The notes beneath the pieces are model-generated. The model had not been told where the DNA came from. It was given only the letters and a program-made list of their open reading frames with translations, and ran no database searches. The position numbers and the translations under genes were made by a program. From the NCBI RefSeq assembly GCF_026342435.1, contig NZ_JAPEMT010000010.1:1-38080 (forward strand): 38,080 nucleotides of DNA. Direction: 5' to 3'. Of this stretch, positions 31,786-38,080 are shown piece after piece. The stretch is from Streptomyces sp. NBC_00237 (GTDB taxonomy: Bacteria > Actinomycetota > Actinomycetes > Streptomycetales > Streptomycetaceae). Within the stretch, counting starts at the first letter, position 1, and the number at the start of each line of letters is the position of its first letter.

Positions 31786-32541
31786 ATGCCCGAAACCGTC
31801 GGATACGCAGAAATCGCCGCGCACTACCGTCGGCTGATCCTTGACGGAACCCTCAGTCCGGGGGACACCCTGCCGTCAATGGCCCAGGTCCGCGAAGAGT
31901 TCGGCGTGGCTGTCACAACCGCCAATCGCGCCTATCGCGTCTTGAAGCACGAGGGCCTGACCCTGCCCAAGGCTGGCGTGGGGACGATCGTGGCGGGACC
32001 CGCGAGCCACAGCATCTCGGCCCGGGTGCGCCTGCACGAGTCCACGGGTAAGGCTCTGGATGCAGGGGAAACCTCGCGGATCTTGAATGTTGGAACGATC
32101 GGAGCTGATGAGCTGGTCGCTCCTCGCCTTGACGTACCCCCGGGAACGCCCGTTCACGTCAGGCAGCGTCTCGTCAGTCGGGGCGGCGCGCCGGTACATC
32201 TCAGCAGCTCCTACTACCCGAGCTACGTAATCGCGGTGACACCGGAGTTGACGGAGCCCGTATCCACCGGAGGGTCTCGGGAACTCGCTGCGGAACGACT
32301 CGGAGTCGCCCAAGGTCACGTACTGGAGGAGGTGACCTCGCGATTCGCAACTGACGCTGAAAAGACGGCACTTGGTCTGACTGCCCGCGATGTCATCGTC
32401 ACCCAGGTAGTTCGGACTGTGCTGCTTACGGATGGGCGAGTGGTGGAGGTCGCAGTAAAGATCGCGGGAGGATCAACCATCCTGCGGTGGGCAACCACGC
32501 TTGCGACGCCGCAGGAGGCCGAGGGCGACGCCACCACCTAA
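31786..32541 (+). CDS. GntR/HutC-family transcriptional regulator
   Basis: Encodes 251 residues from ATG 31786, with AGAAGGGAGAGGG upstream; a longer in-frame start would include the operator. Residues 7-72 form the GntR winged helix (YRRLILDGTLSPGDTLPSMAQVREEFGVAVTTANRAYRVLKHEG in outline). About 85-245 form the UTRA ligand domain (ETSRILNVGTIGADELVAPRLDVPPGTPVHVRQRL; HLSSSYYPSYV). Such regulators (KorSA/TraR class) repress transfer genes on Streptomyces conjugative elements to prevent Kil toxicity of TraB. It is divergent from the tra operon and next to the rep gene. Confidence 0.85.
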   Translation: MPETVGYAEIAAHYRRLILDGTLSPGDTLPSMAQVREEFGVAVTTANRAYRVLKHEGLTLPKAGVGTIVAGPASHSISARVRLHESTGKALDAGETSRILNVGTIGADELVAPRLDVPPGTPVHVRQRLVSRGGAPVHLSSSYYPSYVIAVTPELTEPVSTGGSRELAAERLGVAQGHVLEEVTSRFATDAEKTALGLTARDVIVTQVVRTVLLTDGRVVEVAVKIAGGSTILRWATTLATPQEAEGDATT

Positions 32542-32607
32542 CGGTGGCGAGCCTTCCCCCTAGCACGCCCTACGATCTACGTACGCAGAGTGACAACCAA
32601 AAAACGA

Positions 32608-32666
32608 CTGGCCCCGAGCCGGGGAATCCCAAGGACTGCAATCCGAGGGCCGGTATTCGGGGCCAG
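32608..32666. promoter_or_regulatory. Inverted repeat in the rep leader
   Basis: CTGGCCCCGA (32608-32617) pairs with TCGGGGCCAG (32657-32666). It lies between the GntR stop and the Rep-like gene and may be a terminator for the former or a leader structure controlling Rep synthesis. Confidence 0.45.
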
Positions 32667-32749
32667 GCGTGACCAAGCACAGGTCTAGGTCCGAGTGTAA
32701 GGGAGCTTTTGGCTTCCGGCACAGGGACCCGGGCCGGGAATCGGTACAA

Positions 32750-33745
32750 ATGGCGCAGCACGCCGAAGTTTTGCCGGATCACTGCACTCCCTGCATCCGG
32801 CTATTTTCCCAGCTCACAGCATGTTCGGAGGCCGGAAGTACGCCCCCGAAAATTGCGGAGTTGGCGGAGTCCGCCGGTCTCAAGACGCGAGCCGCGTACG
32901 TGCACCTGGCGCACTTGGTTGCGCACCGCCGGATTGAAGACGACCGACGGACCCCGGTCCAGAACGCCGCCGTCACCCCGGTACAGAACACACCGCGCGA
33001 GGAGATCATCACCCCTCTGGAGTGGGTGCTGACGGTGGCCACACGCGACAAGACGTGCCGCCGAATGCTGATCGTGGCAGCGCAGAATGCAGACCGGTCA
33101 TGGTCTGGTCAGGTCGGGATTCCCGTGTTCGCCCAGTCAATCGGCCGCAGCGAATCCACCACGCGCGTGCACTACAAGCACCTCCAGGAGGACGGCCTGA
33201 TCCGTATCCAGCGGAACCCGATCTACAACGCCGAAGGGGACCGCCGGGGCCGCTCGGCCGACACATACATCCTCAAGTCCGGTCTGGTCGGCGGCATGAT
33301 GCCCCGACGCGGCACCTCGTACGACGAGGACTACGCGTACTACACGCTGTCGCTGGTCCCGTGGTGGCCGCAACAAATGTCCGAGCCCGACGAGCGCCGC
33401 GCGGTGAGGCTCCTGCGCCGCCTGATGGAAGACGGAGGGTGGCCGCAAGCGGTGCTGCTGAAGCGCCTCAACATCACGCCCTTCGGCCCGGTGCGGAGCG
33501 CGTACAACCTGCTGCGGTCCCGTCTGCCGGACCCGGACGAACCGTATGTACTGACGGCGCAGGAGGTTGTCACCGGTGTTTCGTCGGACGGCGGCCCGCT
33601 CCCTACGTGCCCGAATCCCGAGTGCCGGACACCGTATCCGCGTCACGTCTACGCAGCAGGAACTCCCTGCCCCCAGTGCGGAACGCCACGCGAGGCCACC
33701 GTGGTTGTCCCCCGGAAGATCTCACTCAGTGCACCGAAGTTCTAA
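32750..33745 (+). CDS. Replication-initiator-like protein with zinc ribbon
   Basis: Encodes 331 residues from ATG 32750; GTG 32669 in the same frame is possible, but the extra 27 residues look non-native. The N-terminus has helical segments with an HTH look (KIAELAESAGLKTRAAYVHLAHLVAHRRIE). The second quarter has a winged-helix-like region (GIPVFAQSIGRSESTTRVHYKHLQEDGLIRIQRN). The C-terminus carries a zinc ribbon (Cys287, 292, 307, 310). The double winged helix resembles plasmid initiators and primosomal helical proteins. The call as Rep rests on this and on being the only such gene; it could instead be a regulator. Confidence 0.6.
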   Translation: MAQHAEVLPDHCTPCIRLFSQLTACSEAGSTPPKIAELAESAGLKTRAAYVHLAHLVAHRRIEDDRRTPVQNAAVTPVQNTPREEIITPLEWVLTVATRDKTCRRMLIVAAQNADRSWSGQVGIPVFAQSIGRSESTTRVHYKHLQEDGLIRIQRNPIYNAEGDRRGRSADTYILKSGLVGGMMPRRGTSYDEDYAYYTLSLVPWWPQQMSEPDERRAVRLLRRLMEDGGWPQAVLLKRLNITPFGPVRSAYNLLRSRLPDPDEPYVLTAQEVVTGVSSDGGPLPTCPNPECRTPYPRHVYAAGTPCPQCGTPREATVVVPRKISLSAPKF

Positions 33746-33746
33746 G

Positions 33747-33887
33747 GTGCAGGGCGACTTGGGCACGGTGAGGGTCCGCCTGCGGGCGCTCGCCCGCTCC
33801 TGCGCGCATCTGCTCGCCCTGGTGGAGGAGCGGGAGGCGCGGAACACCCTGCGGCCGGGCTGCGCGAAGTCCCCCGGCCACCGATAG
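33747..33887 (+). CDS. Possible tiny basic protein after Rep
   Basis: A 46-codon frame from GTG 33747 (alternative GTG 33768), two bases after the Rep-like stop and ahead of the terminator at 33919-33960. The peptide is Arg/Leu-rich and helical (VRLRALARSCAHLLALVEEREARN). No clear ribosome-binding site is present. It may be co-translated with rep or may be non-coding. Confidence 0.35.
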   Translation: MQGDLGTVRVRLRALARSCAHLLALVEEREARNTLRPGCAKSPGHR

Positions 33888-33918
33888 CCGCGCCCCGTCC
33901 CGGCGGCGGGGCGCACAC

Positions 33919-33960
33919 AGCAGGGCCCGCCTCCGGAAGTGTTCGGAGGCGGGCCCTGCT
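33919..33960. terminator. 17-bp bidirectional hairpin terminator
   Basis: AGCAGGGCCCGCCTCCG (33919-33935) and CGGAGGCGGGCCCTGCT (33944-33960) form a perfect 17-bp stem. It separates the rightward rep operon from the leftward gene ending at 33987. Confidence 0.8.
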
Positions 33961-33986
33961 GTCAGTCGGTCACCGGCGGGGAGGCT

Positions 33987-34253
33987 TCAACTGCCCTTCG
34001 CGGAACGGGACTTCGCGGCATCGCGTTCTTGGCGGGCCCGTTCAATCCACCCGGGGTGCTCGGCTTCCACCAGTTTGCGGAGATATTGCACGGCAATTCC
34101 CGCCCGGTGGGCTACGGCACTCAAGTGCCCGTAGGCGGTGGAGGTGACGGCCTCGGCGACGGCCGCGCGGAGGAGTGTGGCTTTCGCCTGGCCTGCTTCC
34201 TCTTCGGCTCGCTTCGCCTTCTCCCTGAGGGCTTCTAGCGATGTGGTGGTCAT
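33987..34253 (-). CDS. Small helical protein with HTH-like segment
   Basis: Encodes 88 residues from ATG 34253 (GTG 34271 possible). A charged helix (EALREKAKRAEEEAGQAKATLLRAAVAEAV) is followed by an HTH-like stretch (YGHLSAVAHRAGIAVQYLRKLVEAE) and a basic tail. It looks like a small DNA-binding protein. It begins 25 nt after the 810-residue gene and could be co-transcribed with it. Telomere-proximal position and size would suit a small accessory protein; function unknown. Confidence 0.6.
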   Translation of the reverse strand: MTTTSLEALREKAKRAEEEAGQAKATLLRAAVAEAVTSTAYGHLSAVAHRAGIAVQYLRKLVEAEHPGWIERARQERDAAKSRSAKGS

Positions 34254-34278
34254 GGCCCGACGGTGACACACTTTGACC

Positions 34279-36711
34279 TCAGGTACAACTCAGACCCGCC
34301 GCCACCCCCAACCACCCAAAGTGACGCGACCCTGTCAAGTCCTGGTTTTCCGGCACCTTCAACGGCTGCGCGCCCGGCGAGGGCGTCGGCCTCGGCGGCG
34401 GGCCCCGTCCCCGGCCCTGGGCCGCCAGTCGCTGCCACCACCGCCACCGAACGGCTCCCCTGCGGACCGACTGCCGGGCGGGGCGCTGAAGGCCACCCCG
34501 TCGCATCGGGGGCACCGCGGGCTCGGCCTGATGGCTGGCTTCCTCCGCTGCTTCCGTCTGCGGCGCGATGGGCAGCTCCTCGACATCGGACGGCTCGGGG
34601 ACGCTGTTCCCCACTCCGGTCACGTGGGCGCACGGGTCAGGCACCGGGGAGGGGGCCCCCTCCTCCGGGGCTGCGTACCCCGGAGGAGGGACGGGGCTCG
34701 GGTCCTCTGGCCCCGGGGCCGTGGTGCCTGGAGCGGACATCATGCCGTAGGGCACACGCACCTCTGACGCCCATTCCTTCCTTTCGTCGCTGCCCATCCA
34801 GGACCGCCCTGCCACGCTGGCGAGGCGAGCGGCGTACGCGTCCCGCTCGGAGGCGTGCACGGCGGTGGGCAGCATCAGGCAGAGCGCCAGTGCCTCCCGT
34901 CCCGCGTGGGAGGGCATCAGCACCGCCCACCGGCCATCTCCCGTACCGCGCACCTTCCCGCGCACGAGGAATCCGCCCGCGTAGAGCGCGCGCACGCGGT
35001 CCGCCTTGACCGGACGCGCACCACCAGCTCCCGTCAGCGCTACGAACTGCCGAGGCCCCAGCATCCGGAGCCGCCCCGACTCGGCAGCCTCTAGGACCCG
35101 GACGTGAGCCGTGGCCCATCCGAGGGCGGGCACGTAGTCCTGCGCCCGGTACCACTGGACGTAGTGACGCGTCCGGTCCCATGACCACTGCGCCGGAGCT
35201 CCGGACTCGTCATCGGCAGGCAGCCAGCACTCCTCGGTGCTCGGTGTCTCCACACCGGGCACGAAGCCCCCCTCTCCCTCCCACGTGTCCACCGCCTCGG
35301 GGTCGCTCACCACAACGGCGACACCGCCCGCTTCTAGCGTGCTCGCGTCAAGTCCCCGGGGCTGCGCCCGCATCTCGTCCTGCCGCACCGCCTCCCACTC
35401 CGCACGCTCGATGTCCGCACGCGTCCACCGCGCGTGCTCCTCCCACGCGAACAGCTCCGCCACCCGCCGCGCGTCCGCCTCGCATCCGTCCGCCAGCATC
35501 CGGGCACGGGAAGCGCAGTCCCGAGCACGCTGAGGGTCCGTCACCGGGGCCCCATCGAACGGGTCCCGGTGCGACGAAAGCTCAAGGTCGTACGCCACAG
35601 CAGATCGGCGGTCCAGCAGGCGCAGCGTCGCCCATGCCTCCGCCGCCTCCGCCTCAGGAAGCAGATCGACCGGGCGCGCCGCCCAAGCACTGCGCGTGTA
35701 CCGCATCAGATCGCGCGCGATCGCGTACGCCTCCGATGCACGTCCCGCGTGCTGCTCCGCCTCCGCCGCCGCCTCGGCGCACTCCGCCGCACGCTGAATC
35801 GCCGCACGCTCGGCCGGACGCGCAGCCGCGCGCTGCTCCTCGGTATTCGCCTCGGCGTCCGCCACCCGTGCACGGCGCTCTGCCGCCTCCGTGACTGTCT
35901 CTGCCACCTCCACCACGGCATCCGCCGCCGCATCCGAGACACCCCAGTAGGCGCGCGCTGCGGCTACCTGCCGAGTGTCAGCCCCGAGGCTGAACAGCAG
36001 GCTGACCTCCTCCGTCACCAGGGTGTCAGCCTCCTCCGCCACGTCGGCCCATGCCTCAGCCTCGGTCGCCGCCGTCTCCGCCGCTTGCGCCGCCGCCTTC
36101 GCGTGCCGTACAGCCGCAGCCATGTCCCGCGAATGGAGGCAGATGAGATCGCACGCCGATTCTGCGGAGTACCGACCAGCAGGAGCGGTCTGTTCGAAAA
36201 CGCTGAACTCGATCTTGGTTTCCGCGTATGCGTGCTCCGCAGCCTCAAGAGCCGCACCCGCTCCGGTGTGCGTCCGCTCCTCCACATCCGACCATTCCGC
36301 ACCACACGCCCCCTCGGCGCGCGCCTCGTGTTCCGCCAGCTCCTCCGCCGCCATAGCAGCAGGCATCGACTCCGCATCGAAACGAGCAGTCAGGAACTCA
36401 CTGAAAGCGGCGCGGTAAGCGTCCGTCCCCGGAGCGTGGGACCACATCAGCGCGTCCGCCTCAGCCACCCGCACATACGCACGCTCGCGCTCCCGCTCCG
36501 CAGCCTCGTCCGCACTCCACCGTGCAGCCTCCGCACGAGCCAGAGCAGCCGCAGCGCACTCCGCCGCCTCCCGTACGGCCTTGAGCCCCTTTTCAATCCT
36601 CCCGTGCGCCCTTGTTGCCTTGATCCGGAACACGTCCGCCGCCGCAGCCTCTTCGCGCTCGTACGCGTCCGTCTCAGGGTCCGGCGTGACGGTGGTGGTG
36701 TTCGTGTTCAT
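34279..36711 (-). CDS. 810-residue Ala/Glu-rich protein near right telomere
   Basis: Encodes 810 residues. Residues 20-430 are an Ala/Glu/Arg-rich helical region with strong coiled-coil character. About 520-640 is a compact domain with Trp-rich patterns (QWSWDRTRHYVQWYRAQDYVPALGWATAHVRVLEAAESGRLRMLG) that looks like a winged helix. The tail from about 680 is Pro-rich and low complexity. ATG 36711 follows CAGGGATTC. No family is recognised. The first 140 codons are present again, broken, in the inverted tail of the window. As the largest gene next to the right terminus it is a candidate telomere-associated or replication factor. Confidence 0.65.
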   Translation of the reverse strand: MNTNTTTVTPDPETDAYEREEAAAADVFRIKATRAHGRIEKGLKAVREAAECAAAALARAEAARWSADEAAERERERAYVRVAEADALMWSHAPGTDAYRAAFSEFLTARFDAESMPAAMAAEELAEHEARAEGACGAEWSDVEERTHTGAGAALEAAEHAYAETKIEFSVFEQTAPAGRYSAESACDLICLHSRDMAAAVRHAKAAAQAAETAATEAEAWADVAEEADTLVTEEVSLLFSLGADTRQVAAARAYWGVSDAAADAVVEVAETVTEAAERRARVADAEANTEEQRAAARPAERAAIQRAAECAEAAAEAEQHAGRASEAYAIARDLMRYTRSAWAARPVDLLPEAEAAEAWATLRLLDRRSAVAYDLELSSHRDPFDGAPVTDPQRARDCASRARMLADGCEADARRVAELFAWEEHARWTRADIERAEWEAVRQDEMRAQPRGLDASTLEAGGVAVVVSDPEAVDTWEGEGGFVPGVETPSTEECWLPADDESGAPAQWSWDRTRHYVQWYRAQDYVPALGWATAHVRVLEAAESGRLRMLGPRQFVALTGAGGARPVKADRVRALYAGGFLVRGKVRGTGDGRWAVLMPSHAGREALALCLMLPTAVHASERDAYAARLASVAGRSWMGSDERKEWASEVRVPYGMMSAPGTTAPGPEDPSPVPPPGYAAPEEGAPSPVPDPCAHVTGVGNSVPEPSDVEELPIAPQTEAAEEASHQAEPAVPPMRRGGLQRPARQSVRRGAVRWRWWQRLAAQGRGRGPPPRPTPSPGAQPLKVPENQDLTGSRHFGWLGVAAGLSCT

Positions 36712-36781
36712 GGCTGAATCCCTGTCAGTCGGCCGGTGCGCCCGGTCTGTTGTGATGGCTCCACCCTAGGAGGCTTTGATC

Positions 36782-36820
36782 TCAGATCACAGTTCAACTC
36801 ACACTTCAGATCAAGGTTCA
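36782..36820 (-). promoter_or_regulatory. Direct repeats upstream of the 810-residue gene
   Basis: TCAGATCACAGTTCA (36782-36796) and TCAGATCAAGGTTCA (36806-36820) are 15-mers with two differences, 24 bp apart. They lie 70-110 nt upstream of the start at 36711 and are a probable operator or activator site. Confidence 0.5.
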
Positions 36821-36829
36821 CCCGCCGGT

Positions 36830-37086
36830 GTGCATTCAAGCGCCGGTTTTCGTGCACTCGATGCCCCATGCATGTATCGCTTGTGGATAACTAGGTATCA
36901 AATGGGCGCATTTCGCGTGGACACCGTGCACGGTGTGCACGAAAACCGGCGCTTGAATGCACGCCCCTGACCTGCGGAAACGTGATCCCCTGTGGAAAAC
37001 GTGCACTCGCTATCCACAGGCTCAAAACGGCTCTGACCTGCGGTTTTATGGAATCCTGCACTGAGAGTGCACGAAAACCGGCGCTT
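36830..37086. other. Iteron and DnaA-box region, candidate origin
   Basis: A 28-nt element with GTGCA ... TGCAC ends lies at 36830-36857 and recurs exactly inverted at 36935-36962; a 20-nt part recurs at 37067-37086. Between and beside them are DnaA-like boxes: TTATCCACA (minus, 36882-36890), TTTTCCACA (minus, 36991-36999) and CTATCCACA (plus, 37010-37018). Iterons plus DnaA boxes are the usual make-up of a replication origin. The stretch is also less GC-rich than its surroundings. Confidence 0.55.
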
Positions 37087-37155
37087 CTCGTAGTAGTGCA
37101 GTTGGAGCGAGGAAGCGAAGCGGACTCGCGCCAGGGCGGAGCGCAGCGGCGCCCC

Positions 37156-37231
37156 GCATTCCGGCGCTTGCGCCGGAATGCGAATTGCGCTTGCGCAATT
37201 CGCCGTTCTGTGCTTCGGCTTGCCGAAGCAC
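37156..37231. repeat. Right telomere-like palindrome array
   Basis: Three perfect hairpins stand in line: 37156-37181 (12-bp stem, TT loop), 37182-37201 (9-bp stem, TT loop) and 37210-37231 (9-bp stem, CTTG loop). Read inward from the end on the minus strand, the second and first match the left-end hairpins at 19-38 and 41-62 in sequence and order. The true right terminus probably lies just beyond, near 37245. Confidence 0.75.
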
Positions 37232-37789
37232 CTCTCCGCTTGGTTTGCCAGGCAAGAGGTGCTTCGAGCAAGCCGAAGCACAGAACGGCGAATTGCGCAA
37301 GCGCAATTCCGCCGATACAACACCAAGCGCCGGAATGCGAAACGCCGCTGCGCTCCGCCCTGGCGCAGTCCGCCTCCTCATCAACTGCGCTACTGCGAGA
37401 AGCTCGGTTTTCGTGCACTCTCGAACCGGGATCCATAAAACCGCAGGTCAGAGCCGTTTTGAGCTGTGGATAGCGCCAATGCGACCTCGCAGGGGATCAC
37501 GTTTTCCGCAGGTCAAGGCGTGCATTCAAGCGCCGGTTTTTGTGCACACCGTGCGACATCACACCCGCGAAATGCGCCCATTTGATACCTAGTTATCCAC
37601 AAGCGATACATGCATGGGGCATCGAGTGCTGAAACCGGCGCTTGAATCGCACCGGCTGGTGAACTGATCTGAGATTGAACTGTGATCGAGATCAAAGCCT
37701 CCTGAGGTCGTCACAACAGACCCGAGCGCGCCGGCCACGGTGACGCGAAATTCAGCCGGCAGGCCTGCGAAACCGCACGCCGAACGGAC

Positions 37790-38080
37790 GAACGCGCCCG
37801 GCGCGAAGAGGCTGCGGCGGCGTGTTCCGGATCAAGCAGCGCAAGCGCGCGGAGGGCCATGCAGAGGCGGCAGGTGCGCTGCGTATACAGCCGTGCCTTC
37901 GCATTGGGTGCGGGCAGACGCCTGACCGTGGTCCCACGCTCGAGACGGGCTACCGCGCCGCTTTCGGTGGTTCTGACTGCTTCGTTTCGATGCGAGAGTC
38001 GTGCCTGCTGCCCATGGCGGCGAGCTGGCAGAACACGGGCGCGCGCCGAGGGGGCGTGTGGTACTGAAATGGTCGGATGT
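37790..38080 (+). pseudogene. Broken inverted copy of the 810-residue gene's 5' end
   Basis: Plus-strand sequence matches the coding strand of the gene starting at 36711: GCGCGAAGAGGCTGCGGCGG at 37801-37820, TACCGCGCCGCTTTC near 37950-37965, and GCGCGCCGAGGGGGCGTGTG near 38040-38060. Many small deletions and substitutions break the frame, and no start codon is kept. Its error pattern (scattered indels in both coding and hairpin DNA) suggests a sequencing or assembly fold-back rather than an evolved gene remnant. It should not be counted as an independent gene. Confidence 0.75.

Larger units (their letters stand above)
36284..38080. repeat. Giant imperfect palindrome, centre near 37245
   Basis: The right arm (about 37246-38080) is the reverse complement of 36284-37244 with many single-base changes and small deletions. 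Symmetry points: 37225-37235 with 37255-37265, DnaA box 36882-36890 with 37593-37601, AGGCTTTGAT 36771-36780 with 37691-37700, and CDS codons at 36640-36658 with 37801-37820. The centre of symmetry drifts left outwards because the right arm has lost bases. The window ends inside the palindrome. Confidence 0.9.

Noticed and set aside
35181..36717. Rightward frames opposite the 810-residue gene
   Set aside because: Arg/Leu-rich shadows of an Ala/Glu-rich coiled coil, with no start signals.
37246..38080. Independent genes or a second origin in the right tail
   Set aside because: The tail is a degraded inverted copy of 36284-37245, so its DnaA boxes, iterons and coding pieces are mirror images, not separate features.
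1..38080. tRNA, rRNA or insertion sequence
   Set aside because: No tRNA-like cloverleaf, rRNA segment or transposase with terminal repeats was seen on either strand by eye.

Overview
High-GC actinomycete DNA, most likely a near-complete linear Streptomyces plasmid of about 37.2 kb plus an inverted tail. The codon third positions are almost all G or C. GTG and TTG starts are common and neighbouring genes are joined by ATGA or GTGA overlaps. The gene set is that of Streptomyces conjugative plasmids: a TraB-type FtsK translocase, Spd-type membrane proteins, a GntR/UTRA repressor and ParA. Both ends carry tandem perfect palindromes with tiny AA/TT loops. A 45-nt block (19-63 on +, 37157-37201 on -) is shared between the ends in inverted orientation with one mismatch, which is what telomeres of a linear replicon look like. 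From about 37245 to 38080 the sequence is an indel-rich reverse copy of 36284-37245, best explained as a fold-back at the right terminus.

Layout. 1-141: left telomere-like palindromes. 449-3429: four leftward accessory genes (zinc ribbon, two unknowns, a possible DNA-binding protein), three of them separated by strong hairpin terminators, plus a second, internal array of telomere-like palindromes (about 2310-2700). 3641-7769: a head-to-head pair whose 5' ends abut or overlap (HTH protein and Cys-containing unknown), a secreted HNH nuclease and two unknowns. 7988-9618: parA and a coupled ParB-like gene. 9746-10255: exported lipoprotein-like protein. 10257-21975: a ten-gene leftward operon encoding a type IV secretion-like channel (TcpA-type coupling ATPase, TcpC-like protein, two small membrane proteins, VirB4-like ATPase, lipoprotein, VirB6-like protein, VirB8-like protein, transglycosylase/CHAP hydrolase, TPR-like protein). 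22196-22779: probable toxin-antitoxin pair. 23060-25107: XRE/TPR regulator and two small genes. 25332-31496: the second transfer operon (four membrane/small genes, TraB, three tiny genes, a SpdB2/DUF2637-like protein), with a cluster of 8-bp repeats beside traB that is a good clt candidate. 31786-33887: GntR regulator, a Rep-like protein and a tiny ORF. 33987-36711: a small helical protein and an 810-residue Ala/Glu-rich protein. 36782-37231: repeats, DnaA-like boxes and the right telomere palindromes.

How it fits together. The plasmid appears to carry two DNA-translocation machines side by side: a T4SS-like channel with its own coupling ATPase, and a TraB-type double-strand translocase with a candidate recognition locus. 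No relaxase is visible, so the T4SS-like channel may serve TraB or an undescribed transfer route. No integrase and no recognisable telomere-terminal-protein gene are seen; linear maintenance would need a host-encoded or novel terminal protein. The GntR protein probably represses itself, and through similar sites perhaps two left-arm genes. All function calls rest on reading motifs by eye; no database search was possible.
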